A stretch of DNA of 64,000 nt, taken from positions 5,275,001 to 5,339,000 of the forward strand of contig NC_056427.1 in the NCBI RefSeq assembly GCF_905147365.1. The letters run 5' to 3'. A program made the position numbers and the translations under genes. Positions 50,959-61,164 of this stretch are shown here, in pieces. Below the pieces are notes generated by a model that was not told the DNA's origin, did no database searches, and was given only the letters and a program-made list of their open reading frames with translations. Origin of the DNA: Aricia agestis. Lineage: Eukaryota; Arthropoda; Insecta; Lepidoptera; Lycaenidae. The stretch's first letter is position 1. Each line of letters opens with the position of its first letter.

Positions 50959-51480
50959 GGTGAAGCTAATAAAAAGCGTATAAAAAGATTACATCTATTC
51001 AAAGTTTGCAAGAATCTTCCCGTTTGTAATTGAGTAAAGACACTTTTCATCTGAACATCGTACATTACACGTTTGTAAACGAATAAAGACACCATCTATT
51101 CAAACTTTACAGGATAAGTTACAGAACTTACGTTTACATAATGAATAATTGTTTATTAAGAGTCCATATGACCCTAACTTGACTACATACTTTAACCTAG
51201 ATCTCAAAATCTGTAAGGTCTAGAAAACTGATTTTTTGACACAAGTAACTTCAGTTCATGAAGATTAAATGCTCAAGACGAAAACACGATTACTCAAAAA
51301 ATGCTCGATAGTTTCTTTTTTACAAAAAACCTTGTTTTAGACACATTTTTGCTTGGATTCGAAGATCCAGTTTGCTGTCTTTTCTTTAATATTTTTTAAT
51401 ATCTAAAAAGGTATTGATAAAACCTAAATTTGCTCAAAACACTTTTTTCATAATCATTATAGTTCGTCTTTTATTCAAGT
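50959..51480. other. Unassigned, with relics of the 155-bp repeat
   Basis: GAATAAAGACACCATCTATTC, then TTTACAGGATAAG near 51080-51115. Otherwise unassigned. Confidence 0.4.
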
Positions 51481-51750
51481 AAAACTAACTCAGCGATGAT
51501 TCTGCGCCGTCCTTTTTCACCTGGCATATGAAAGACGGGCGTGAGTGTGAAGAGAGAAGGACGATGTTTGATTTTTAGAGTCAGGTGAGCTCTTAATATA
51601 CTGTATGTACTGATATAGTTTGATAAGTATTAGTGAGCATTTGAAGATGGATGCGCCGGTGTACGGACAAACCCTTCAGGTTTTTGTGACACCGAGTTTT
51701 TGTTCTTGTAATATGCATACTTTTGTGAAGAAATAAATAAAATAAAATAA
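51480..51750 (+). mobile_element. Possible retroposed 3' end
   Basis: A non-repetitive stretch ends GAAGAAATAAATAAAATAAA, like a polyadenylation signal and (AAAT)n tail. The source is not recognised. Confidence 0.35.
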
Positions 51751-52002
51751 AAAATAGACACTATACATTCAAGTTTGTCATAGTCACATTAAAAAATAAT
51801 AAAGACGCTACATTTATTCAGAATATGTAGTCCGTTAGTAGTAACAGTGACAAGCTCTTTCGACTTTGCAGGACAACTTCTGTTTGTGAATACTAATTAA
51901 TTTAAGAATCAAGTGGTTTGAACATCGTTTAGGAGCTTAAGTAATTTTTAATATCCTTTTCACAATGTCGCCATAGTTCAAAGCATGTTAAAATATTTAA
52001 AC
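51751..52002. other. No recognised feature
   Basis: Contains a relic TTTGCAGGACAACTTCTGTT of the 155-bp repeat and the left target duplication of the next MITE (51995-52002). Confidence 0.4.
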
Positions 52003-52298
52003 CATAAAGTTAATATACCTAGCGGAATAGAGAAACAAAGGCCTGAGCAAGAGAGATATCACTATCAGTAACACTGCGTGGTAAAAAGAGACGTGTGATA
52101 CATGACAGCAGCACTCTTTTTTTGACGTCCAGTCGGCACGTGCCGCACGTTGACAATTTAATCTCATAGAAATCATTTTCAATCATGCTTGTATAAGTGT
52201 ATACGTACACATATTTTTACACACAGATGAAACCAATTTCGGTTTCGTTTGACAGCTCGAGATTGTTGCTCTATACCGCTAGGTATATTAACTTTATG
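52003..52298 (-). mobile_element. hAT-like MITE (CATAAAG family), complete
   Basis: 296 bp. CATAAAGTTAATATACCTAG at the left, its mirror ending TATTAACTTTATG at the right, flanked by ATTTAAAC on both sides (51995-52002, 52299-52306). Confidence 0.85.
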
Positions 52299-52639
52299 AT
52301 TTAAACACTTCCTTTTATCTCCATTTGTAACTATTAACGAAGATATTATTTAAAATTGTTTATTATTAATTATTATAATCTTCGTTAATATTACTAGTTG
52401 AGTAAAACTGGAGTCGTGTATTTAACGAATCTTGGTCTTCAATTGGTTTCGTTAAGATGTCTTGGATCTCTAGTAGAAAAAAATACAGATTTTAAAAAAA
52501 AAATGTAGAAAACACTTACAAGTAACACTGCACAATGTGGTCTGAAACAAATATTATGATTTTTCATCATTATGTGTACAAAATCCATTTTTGGCTTAAA
52601 TGTAACATATGTAACTTTATTTGTAACTAAGTTACAAAT

Positions 52640-52800
52640 AAAGTCACCTATATACCGTACATTTTTTCGGGACAAAAATTACCCCATGTCCTTTCCCGGG
52701 GCTCAAAGTTAAATTTCAGCAATATCAGTTAAGCGGTTTGGGCGTGAAAAGGTGATAAACAGACTGACATACTTTCGCATTTATAATATTAAGTATGGAT
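52640..52800 (-). mobile_element. Helitron-like fragment
   Basis: CGTACATTTTTTCGGGACAA, CAGTTAAGCGGTTTGGGCGT and CTTTCGCATTTATAATATTA, ending AGTATGGA. Confidence 0.55.
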
Positions 52801-53347
52801 GTCATCGTGTGATCTATAAATACTCTAATTCAAGCTCCTCTTGAACGATGTAACATACATCCTAACATAAGCTGTACGTTCATGAGAGATCAATACCCAT
52901 TAATTGATTTAAACCACTATGAAAGCTTCTGACGGAAACGTCGCTTAGAAACGAGGGTGCCCATAAAGCTTTACTTTGCAGGACAAGTCTTAATTGCGAA
53001 GTTATACAAAGAAGTAAAAATTCTTACTGATATTAAATGGCTGTTAATGTATTTAGCCACTAAACCAATTTTGATATTTAGTGTATACTTTGAGTCCCAG
53101 AAAAGGACTTATACATTTATTATTGCGGTTGCGATAAATAAATTCTGTGGAAAAAAATTGCGGTTAGTCACAACGCGACACTTCCATAAAACTGACGTTT
53201 GTGCTACGAATAATAAAACCTAAGGAAGAGTAAATGTGTCACAAATTTTGTCCACGAGTGTACAAAATGTGACCCAAATATAATTTATGTATTCGGTACA
53301 CAATTTTATGTTTTTATACTTAAGTGACAATTATTGTCAACGGCTTT
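52801..53347. other. No gene recognised
   Basis: AT-rich. A relic TTTACTTTGCAGGACAAGTC lies near 52972. The 88-codon frame at 52957-53223 has no known motif. Confidence 0.4.
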
Positions 53348-53724
53348 AAGCCGCAAATCCACCGCAGCGCACGGAGAGACTACGCACGTGTGTCAAGCTT
53401 CGCTTTGTGAGAAAATTTATTATATGTGACTGTGTCCACTGCAACCCACGGACACGCTACGCACGAATTGACTCACGTAGCTTGCTCGAATATGGTGCAC
53501 ACGTAGCTCAACTCTGGCCACGCTACCCATGCTGTGCACAGCCAGCACGGGATACACGGAAGCGTGTACATAGTATTAAAAACTGTGCTGCGCTACAGTT
53601 GTACATAGTCGTGGCCGTGTGCATAGCGTGTGCTGTTGTGGAAACGTTCACCCACGTAGTCAAACTAATAAATCCGTGCGCTGCGTGGCCGTGCACAGCG
53701 TGCGCCGCGGTGGAATGGCGGCTT
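53348..53724. mobile_element. GC-rich element with inverted ends
   Basis: AAGCCGCAAATCCACCGCAG at the left and CGCGGTGGAATGGCGGCTT at the right mirror each other with few mismatches. The interior is rich in CACG, GTGCACA and CTACGCACG words in both directions. The 116-codon frame inside is Cys-rich by composition, not by homology. Confidence 0.6.
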
Positions 53725-54059
53725 GATTTCCTAAATTTAAATGTTAGTGTTTCGTAGCTATTGTCACATTTTAGAGCGTTGTTTCACGCTGGTTTTCTAT
53801 GAGGCCGTGTTGTTTGTTATTCCTCCACAAGATAATATAAAATAGCTTCACCATATAAATCTTTGAGCTATTAAAGGGACTTACAAGCTTTCTGCTTAAT
53901 CGCTTTTATAACGCTAAGCCAGCTAAAACGTAAAGTTAAACAAAACTCCCCAAATAACTTAAAGACCTAGGATAAGAGAGAACGCTTTGAACGCTAAATC
54001 TTATGTAAATCTCGAAGATAAACTTCTTAGCTACACAATTTGAACATAAAAAATCCATA

Positions 54060-54350
54060 TTGTTATTAAATACAAGAATGTGTCTATCTATTGCCGTTCT
54101 GTTATCTCTTTATATCACACCCAAACTGCTGAACCTACAAGATACTTTGAGTCCCGGGAAAGAACAATATAGAATGCATTTTATTCCGAGAAATGTACGG
54201 TTCCAGTGCACATGCCCGCAACTCCGTCCCTTTCCCGGAACTCAAAGTATCTCCATACAAAATTTCATTAAAATCGGTTGACCGGTTTTTAAGCGTCACA
54301 AGGAAAGTCTGTTTAGCAGACAGACAGACCGGCAGACAGACAGAAAGACT
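54060..54350. mobile_element. Helitron-like ends, inverted arrangement
   Basis: CTTTGAGTCCCGGGAAAG at the left and TTCCCGGAACTCAAAGTATC at the right, with a CAGACAGAC tract. Forward and reverse pieces are joined. Confidence 0.45.
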
Positions 54351-54363
54351 TTTGAATAGTGTA

Positions 54364-54678
54364 ACTTGCTACGAATATTGTACACTTGCTACGAAAATTG
54401 TACACTTGCTACGAATATTGTAAACTTGCTACGAATATTGTCGAATTGCTACGAATATTGTAGACTTTTTACAAATATTGTAGACTTGCTACGAATATTG
54501 TAGACTTGCTACGAATATTGTAGACTTGCTACGAATATTGTACACTTGCTACGAATATTGTAGACTTGCTACGAATATTGTAGACTTGCTACGAATATTG
54601 TACACTTGCTACGAATATTGTCGAATTGCTACGAATATTGTAGACTTGCTACGAATATTGTACACTTGCTACGAATAG
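54364..54678. repeat. 20-bp minisatellite, 16 units
   Basis: Unit ACTTGCTACGAATATTGTAG, with a final C/G switch and a TCGAA variant in two units. It follows a Helitron-like fragment. Confidence 0.95.
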
Positions 54679-55110
54679 ACTTAAATATATAATATACTGA
54701 ATACTGACACAGCCGTGTCATTTACAATGTATGTCATTTACAATGACGGCAAGAGTTATTATATAAGGAAAATATTATCATGTATATATGTTTGTGCAAA
54801 ATGCCATAAAGTTTGATAAAAAGGATGAACCTAGTTTATGTCAATACCTTCACAAAATTATTGTATACAAATTACATAAATGTTATGAGCTGACGGTGGC
54901 TGTTAATTATCTCTTCAAAGTAAATTAACCCTCTTTATTATTATGCTCAGTTATTTTAAAAGATTGAAACTAAGAATACCGCCATTTTAATAAAATGTCA
55001 AACTTCACCCGCGGGCGTTCATGCTCTATTGTCCCGAAGTCTGTAATTATGAACACAAAAGAACTCATGTAAGTTTAAATTTAGATCGTGCCCCCATGGC
55101 ACAGAATAAA
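54679..55110. other. No recognised feature
   Basis: AT-rich, unassigned. Confidence 0.5.
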
Positions 55111-55418
55111 TCTTATATATAAAATTCTCGTGTCACAATGTTAGTCACCGTACTCCTCCGAAACGGATTTACTGATTTTTACCTATATGCATATTCAGTA
55201 GGTCTGAGCATCGGCTACTGGGTACTTTTTATATTGATAACTGCATTTGTTGAATGGATAATAGTAAATTATTATAATTCGAGACTGACGGCGACCATTG
55301 TTTGTGCGATGGGAAAGCGATGGACGTTGCCATGGTGACATACTTATTTAGTCACTTCAATAAATTAATACGGGCGAAATACTTTATATGGCAAAGAAAC
55401 GTTTGCCGGGACAGCTAG
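55111..55418 (+). mobile_element. Helitron-like element, family 2, complete
   Basis: A|TCTTATATATAAAATTCTCG at the left. At the right, GGCAAAGAAACGTTTGCC forms a hairpin, followed by GGGACAGCTAG|T. All expected end features are present; no Rep/helicase gene. Confidence 0.75.
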
Positions 55419-55618
55419 TAAATACATATAAGTTTTGTTACTCTCACTAAAACCGACAATAACTGAACCGATTTGGCTAATTTTAGTCTTAGAATGGTCA
55501 TGGCAGTCCAGGAAAGGTTTATATTAGCAGGAAAGTGATAAAAAGTTCACCGGATCATTTAGTAGGAAATAAAAACTACCCCCATTCGAAACTCTTAAGC
55601 TGAGGCTTAACCTACGCG

Positions 55619-56023
55619 TCAGTGACGGAGCGTCAAGTTGCGTCAAGTTGTCAAATGTGTGTTTTGTATCATAAAGTTAATATACTTAGCGGAATAGAGC
55701 AACAATCTCGAGCTGTCAAACGTAACCAAAATTGGTTTTCATCTGTGTGAAAAATATGTGTACGTATACACTTATACAAGCATGATTGAACATGAATTCT
55801 ATGAGATTAATTCATGAAGCCCTAAGCGGCCGCATCTGGACGTCAAAAAAAGAGTGCTGCTGTCATGTATCACACGTCTCTTTTTACCACGCTGTGTTAC
55901 TGATAGTGACATCTCTCTTGCTCAGGCCTTTGTTGCTCTATTCCGCTAGGTACCTATATTAACTTTATGGTTTTGTATATAAAAACACATTTGTAAACTT
56001 GACGCAGCTTGACGCTCCGTCAC
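55619..56023. mobile_element. MITE with GTCAGTGACGGAGCGTCAAG ends, interrupted
   Basis: GTCAGTGACGGAGCGTCAAG at the left and CTTGACGCTCCGTCACTGAC at the right are exact mirrors, extended by ACACATTTG words. The centre is split by a complete hAT-like MITE (55670-55969). Confidence 0.75.
55670..55969 (+). mobile_element. hAT-like MITE (CATAAAG family), nested
   Basis: 300 bp with both ends (CATAAAGTTAATATACTTAG; TATATTAACTTTATG), flanked by GTTTTGTAT on both sides (8 or 9 bp). It is younger than the MITE it splits. Confidence 0.85.
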
Positions 56024-56165
56024 TGACTGCTGCGTTTCCATCAGAGATGTGTTGCGAGGAATGTGCGTTTAAGATCCAATAGAATCGCTGCGCTGAGCGA
56101 GGTCACGTCAAACACGTTCTCAAAAACGCATTCCTCGCACACATCTCTGGTGAAATGCAGCCTTA
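56024..56165. mobile_element. MITE with CATCTCTGGTGAAATGCAGC ends
   Basis: GCTGCGTTTCCATCAGAGAT with GAGGAATGTGCGTTT at the left; AAACGCATTCCTCGCACACA with CTCTGGTGAAATGCAGC at the right. It abuts the previous MITE. Confidence 0.65.
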
Positions 56166-56514
56166 CAAGATACAACGAAACTTCGACACAGGAGTGTCAA
56201 AGATTCGTTCGTGAGAGTGCCAGCAGGCAGATACAAAAAACAGCAGAAGTAGGCATAACTTTTATCTAGAATAATCTATCTTATCCTAGTATATCCCACA
56301 ACCTGAGCACTTCTGTGGTACACCTATTGATTTGTGCTTTAACATAGTAATTTTTATTTACTATCAGTCAAGGTTCGGTTACTATTAAATTATAAAAAAC
56401 TTCCTTAAAAATTATTACCAGCAGAATAACGACGCCAGCCCTCACAAATCTCGGCTTTTAGCTAGTTATTACATCATACACACACCTCATTTACTATCAC
56501 TAATTGGTTATGTT
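56166..56514. other. No recognised feature
   Basis: AT-rich, unassigned. Confidence 0.5.
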
Positions 56515-56679
56515 AAAAGGCCTATTCACGGCAGGACTGCACGGCAGTCCTGCATTAAATGGGCCTCACTGATTGGTTCACACTCGGTGTTTCCGGCCGG
56601 CAACACCGAGTGTGAACCAATCAGTGAGGCCCATTCAATGCAGGACTGCCGTGTAGTCCTGCCGTGAATGGGCCCTTTT
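56515..56679. mobile_element. Near-perfect 165-bp hairpin (fold-back MITE)
   Basis: Arms of ~82 nt meet at TTTCCGGCCGGCAACACC with almost no loop. Arm landmarks: TTCACGGCAGGACTGCACGG, ATTGGTTCACACTCGGTG and their mirrors. Only a few mismatches. Confidence 0.9.
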
Positions 56680-57044
56680 ACAACCTGTATAAATGCCTAT
56701 TCTACCCACAAACAATAAAAAATGGCCAACTCTATACCCACCATTTGTCTATGGTCGCAAATTTTCCCCAGAACGTGACTCGTTTCCCAAATTGTACCTC
56801 TAAAGCCCATTTTATCCATCCAAAAAACCGTAGAGTTAATTCTATAGAGTGAGGGAAAGAGATAAGTGTAATAGTGGGTACTTAGTCAATACATATTCGG
56901 TTATTTTAAAGCGTGATAAATCAAAAATGTATCGGTTTTTATCTAATGTTATTTATTGTCCTCAATACCGAATTCCATGTGTTTTTTCAATCAACCAAAC
57001 TCTTTAGTTATTTTATGTACTATCAGAGAAGTTGATTCCTATGC
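56680..57044. other. No recognised feature
   Basis: AT-rich, unassigned. Confidence 0.5.
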
Positions 57045-57175
57045 AAAAGGCCGGCAACGCACCTGCAGCTCTTCTGATGTTGCGAGTGTCCATGGGCGAC
57101 GGTAGTTGCTTACCATCAGGTGACCCGATTGCTCGTTTGCCCCTTCTTTCATTAAAAAAAAAAAAAAAAAAAAAA
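57045..57175 (+). mobile_element. SINE-like element, copy 11 (3' part)
   Basis: Only the last ~130 bp, from AAAGGCCGGCAACGCACCTG to a 21-nt A tail. Confidence 0.8.
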
Positions 57176-57519
57176 GATGGGGGACCTACGTAGTTTGGTC
57201 GCGTTACGTCAAACCCAGCCGACAGATCACAATTAACATTGAATTGACATGATCCGTCCAAATGGCGTTGGTCTGTCAACTGCCTAGGAGTCAATTTCCT
57301 CGATGGTACTTAGGTACTTGTTGTTAGCAAAGTTACGTAATATTACTAGAGATTGCTGCAAAGTTAAGACAAAAAAAGTGTCACTTGTAAATGTAAAAGT
57401 TGTGTTTCCGATTAGATTTAATTTTTTCACACTTCCGGTCTGTTCACAAAAACGCCTCGACTAGTCCACCAATGCTGCGAACTGCGAAACCATAGTAAAA
57501 GGAGGGTAAGTAAGTTATC

Positions 57520-57686
57520 TTCATACAAAGGCACCGCGCGCGGCTTGTATGTGTGCGCCATAGTATCAATGCGTCGCCACACGGCACACAACAAAATCTC
57601 GGACAATATTTCGGCATTACCAGTCGGGGCTAACACTTTACGCTGCACGCTCGCGCCGCGCCGCGCCACGGCTAAACGAATCAAAA
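57520..57686 (+). promoter_or_regulatory. CpG-rich 5' region of a THAP gene
   Basis: Dense CG dinucleotides (CACCGCGCGCGGC, GCGTCGCCACACGGCAC, CTCGCGCCGCGCCGCGCC) in an AT-rich setting, directly before the THAP ATG. Probably promoter and 5' UTR; no TATA box seen. The 85-codon minus-strand frame here is compositional. Confidence 0.45.
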
Positions 57687-57799
57687 ATGTCCGATCATAA
57701 TCGCAGGACTAATAGATATTGCTGTGTGTTTGGGTGTTTTAATAGTAATGCAACAATTCCAGAATTGTCTTTGTTTAAATTACCTGTTGAACAGGAAAG
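57687..57799 (+). CDS. THAP-domain protein, first coding exon
   Basis: ATG 57687 (CAAAAATGTC context) opens 37 codons plus two bases, ending GAAAG|GTCAGT, a good donor. The protein begins MSDHNRRTNRYCCVFGCFNS, followed by IPELSLFKLPVEQE. The Cys at 12 and 17 (C-x4-C), followed by the aromatic-hydrophobic-Lys-x-Pro (FKLP) stretch, are the N-terminal half of a THAP zinc finger, which binds DNA in transcription factors and P-element-type transposases. The second half (Trp and C-x2-H) should be on the next exon; none was recognised downstream. It could be a host regulator or a domesticated or decayed transposase end. Same strand as the GPCR. Confidence 0.65.
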
Positions 57800-59362
57800 G
57801 TCAGTACTACGCACTTATTCTAGCATAATATAATATTTTTTACTTGATGATCAGATACCTACTTACTTCTTTTTTATTGTATTAGTTTTCTATCACACAA
57901 AGGAAGTAAGTAGGTAGGTAGATCTACTTTCCTATTAGAACATAGTATAAATAAGATAATGTTATATGTACTTTTGATTGACGGTCAACTAATTTGCCGC
58001 TATTGCTTTGTTTACGTAATAGTAATTTGCCGATTTCTCTGTGTTGTAGACCGTATATTAACGAACTACTTACAATCAATCACTTATTTTAAATCGTAAT
58101 TAAAAATAAGTTGTTGACTAATTGTAAATCACAATACACATAAAGCAAAGTTCGAATCATAACAACAGATTTGTTTATAGTATAAGAGGCAGGCGTTAGT
58201 TTTTAATGTTGTTTTACAGGGTATTTTTATAATTGTATTTAGACATCGGATTATATGCAAGATCAAATATGCATGCAAATATGCACGAAAAATGGCCAAA
58301 ATATGCACAATAAAGAATTACTTTTTATTAAAAGTCGGGAGACCGCGACATTGCCGCTGTTCATGCGGTTGGGCGAACGAAGCGCGGACGGCCGCTCCCA
58401 CACCAACCCGCCGCGCCTCCGCGCCGCCTAAAATTGACAACCCTAAGACAGTAGGTAATTATATCGCGGATTGGGCCGGAGTTATCCTACTTCCCCTCCT
58501 TTTACTATGGCGAAACAGCGGCGAACCGATTTACTGTCTCATCCGCCACACGACAAAGCCTTATATTGCATCTCGCTCTATTCCTGTTTCGCATTGGTTT
58601 CGCAGATATTTCGCAGTTCGAGGTTCGAGTCGAGGCGTAAAAAGCCAAATTCGTATTCGTCTGCTTCGAGGACGAAGTTTGCTAGTCATAACTTAAGTGT
58701 ATTTATGATAACATCTGGAATTGTTTCATAGAATTGTTTACGTATAATTAGTTGGTATAGGTCTTTATAGTTGAGATTATAATAAGGTATTCATATATTT
58801 CTGACGAAAAAGTCAGAAATATACTTTTCAAAGTTTATAGTTGTGAGACGAATATCACATCTGACTAAATACTATATTATAATGGCTTGATAGATAGAAA
58901 ATTTAACATTTATTATAATATTTTTCACAGAAACATAAAATATAGTTAGGTTGTAAAGTTATTACATTATTTGTATAAAGAGGGTAGGCCGTGCGCCTTC
59001 TTGTTTTGCAAAACGTAATTCCTAGGTTTTGTCTAAGGGTTTAGTAATTTTGTTTAAGGGTTAACAATCCTTAGAGAATAAAAGACCAGTGAGTTTTTCT
59101 AAGTGCTGTTTTAATTCAAAATAACTTCAGTATTACTATACATTTTCCTTCCTTTCCTTTTATTAAAGAAAGCGAAAACTTAAATAAACTTTGTTTATTC
59201 CAGTTAGTAAACTTTGTAACAGTTAAATTACATTGTAAATGTCGAAAGATACTCCTGCCGCTCTTATTACAATCTTCAAAAAATAAACTTTGTCAAACTT
59301 TCATATACAATCTTTTTGGGATCCTTTTTTATTTAAAATACTTTGAATCCATACTAATATTA
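57800..59362. other. Probable first intron of the THAP gene; no exon found
   Basis: 58255-58310 repeats ATATGCA four times and includes an ATGCAAAT octamer. 58330-58440 is GC-rich (GCGCGGACGGCCGCTCCC) but carries no convincing domain in any frame; the 134-codon frame at 58292-58696 shows no known motif. The rest is AT-rich. Confidence 0.35.
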
Positions 59363-59533
59363 CTAGCTATTTGACCGAGCTTTGCTCGCTATTCGATAAA
59401 ACACGAATAAAATGACATTTTCTAAAAATGATTCCTAGCTAGATCGATTTATCGCCCCCGAAACCCCCTATAAACTGAATTTCATGAAAATCGTTGGAGC
59501 CGATTCCGAGATTCCAATTATATAAGTATATAT
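59363..59533 (-). mobile_element. Helitron-like element
   Basis: CTAGCTATTTGACCGAGCTT then TGCTCGCTATTCG: a GAGC/GCTC hairpin beside CTAG, at the 3' end of a reversed element. The 5' end lies near TTATATAAGTATATATTTAA. Confidence 0.55.
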
Positions 59534-59789
59534 TTAAGTTATTTTTCGGGTAGGTGCAAAAAAGTGTAAGCATATATCTCGTAATTAATTGCAGTATTTT
59601 ATTAGTTTTACCAAAAATATAAACTTTATTATAAATAAATTGAGCAAAATACGTACCATTTTATGGAGGTATAATACTTGCACAACTATATGTAAACTAA
59701 TTTCACATATTTGAGAGGCCACCTGCTAGCTGACTTATTGATATTAATATTCACTGATTGAATAACACCTGATCTTCAACAAACTGAAT

Positions 59790-60470
59790 ATGTCACAACT
59801 ACTAGAGATACAGAAAGCCCAGCAGAACCTTGAAGAATTGGTTTCTAGAAAAATGGAGGAACTTCAAGCCCAATTACAGTGTGGTTCCGCTAAGGACACC
59901 GTTGCAAAGGTCGCAGAGGAATTCCGTACTTTTCGGGACATAACATTCTCTATACTTGGTCTCCTTCGAAAGCAGATTGCTGAATGCTCCAGGGCTGTGG
60001 ATGTTGTCGAGACTAGGTCCCGCAGAAAGACCCTAATTTTTTCTGGAATACCCGAACAAAGCGGTGAGAATTGCACGGCCATTCTCCTAGACACTATACA
60101 ACACAAACTGGGCTTGCGGGATATAACTAGAACATCAATTAAGGCTTGTCATCGGCTGGGCATCACTGAGCCAAACAAAATTCGTCCTGTTCTAGTTAAG
60201 TTTAGTGCATATGTCACTAAGGCTGCCGTTTGGAGGGCCAAGACTAAACTTAAAGGCACCCCAACTTCTGTAAAGGAGTTTCTCACTAAAACTCGACAGA
60301 CTGTGTTCAATATGGCACGGATGCACTTTGGTGTGAAGGCTTGTTGGACGCAAGATGGAGTTGTCACCATAAAATCTTCAGATGGCAAGCGGCATAAGGT
60401 GTTCACTATTGAAGAGCTCCAGACCATTACGACGAAATACCCCAAGGCTTCCTCAGGGACATCATCCTAA
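59790..60470 (+). CDS. LINE D ORF1: L1-type nucleic-acid chaperone
   Basis: 226 codons. Residues 1-60 look like a coiled coil (LEIQKAQQNLEELVSRKMEE). The middle has RRKTLIFSGIPEQSGENC, an RRM-like start, then IKACHRLG and RPVLVKFS. The last part has TPTSVKEFLTKTRQTVFN and DGVVTIKSSDGKRHKVF, as in the C-terminal domain of L1 ORF1 proteins. Such proteins trimerise, coat LINE RNA and help reverse transcription. No CCHC knuckle. LINE C, by contrast, has an esterase-like ORF1, so the two lineages differ. Good uninterrupted frame; probably functional. Confidence 0.75.
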   Translation: MSQLLEIQKAQQNLEELVSRKMEELQAQLQCGSAKDTVAKVAEEFRTFRDITFSILGLLRKQIAECSRAVDVVETRSRRKTLIFSGIPEQSGENCTAILLDTIQHKLGLRDITRTSIKACHRLGITEPNKIRPVLVKFSAYVTKAAVWRAKTKLKGTPTSVKEFLTKTRQTVFNMARMHFGVKACWTQDGVVTIKSSDGKRHKVFTIEELQTITTKYPKASSGTSS

Positions 60471-61164
60471 GTTTTTTAATTTAATGTATAATTATAGCTG
60501 AGTGAGTCGGTATGTAATAATTGTTTTGTGATTCGTCTATCTTTTTTGTTTTTAACCTTCTGTTGCCTACACGTTTCTTTCTCAGTGCCTAGTAAGTAAT
60601 TCGCTATTATTGTAATTTGTAGTCACTGATTAAGATATATGTTTGTGGTAGACAGTACTTTTCACTTGTTTACTTGTTTGCAGAACATTATACGTCACAT
60701 TATCCACGATTTTCAGGGTAAACATGCATTTTCTCAGCAAAATTTTTATCAACCTTAATATCAACGCACCGTTGTCAAAATCAAAAATGTCACCTCATAG
60801 ATAGTTGTCAAATAATGACATTTGACTTTTTTTTTTTTATATACTAATTAAGGCCTAAACATCGTGTTAGTTTTTCTATGCCAGACTTGTTCAGTTTTTC
60901 TTTTTTGTTTTACATGTTTGTTGGTTAATAATTAATATCATGTTCGTTCATGAATCAGTTATTGTAATTTTACTTCTTTTTGTATATTTTAAGACTGTAA
61001 GTCAGTTGGCGGGTGGTACAGTGACAAAATTACTTAAGTTTTTTTTTTTAATATTATTGTGGGATTTCTTAGATAAAAATAAAAAAAAATCTTTTTTTAT
61101 TAAATATAAATACTATCATAATATTTTGTAAATAACATATATTTATAATATAATATATTTAAGT
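60471..61164. other. Inter-ORF region of LINE D
   Basis: AT-rich, with T runs at about 60828 and 61040. The 63-codon frame at 60940-61131 is hydrophobic with no known match. Nearly 700 nt between ORFs is long for a LINE. Confidence 0.4.

Noticed and set aside
49389..50983. Several ORFs of 92-185 residues in the same frame
   Set aside because: They are translations of the 147-bp tandem unit (147 = 49 codons). The sequence repeats itself exactly and has no start, domain or independent codon signal.
53407..53757. 116-codon Cys-rich ORF
   Set aside because: It lies inside an inverted-end GC-rich element. The Cys content comes from TGT/TGC in CACG/GTGC words, and there is no signal peptide or known domain.
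57427..57684. 85-codon minus-strand ORF upstream of THAP
   Set aside because: It overlaps the CpG-rich 5' region. Arg/Ala-rich by composition, with no domain.
58292..58731. Two overlapping ORFs after the THAP exon
   Set aside because: No recognisable domain, and low-complexity Ser/Arg composition from GC-rich sequence. Neither reads like the second half of a THAP finger.
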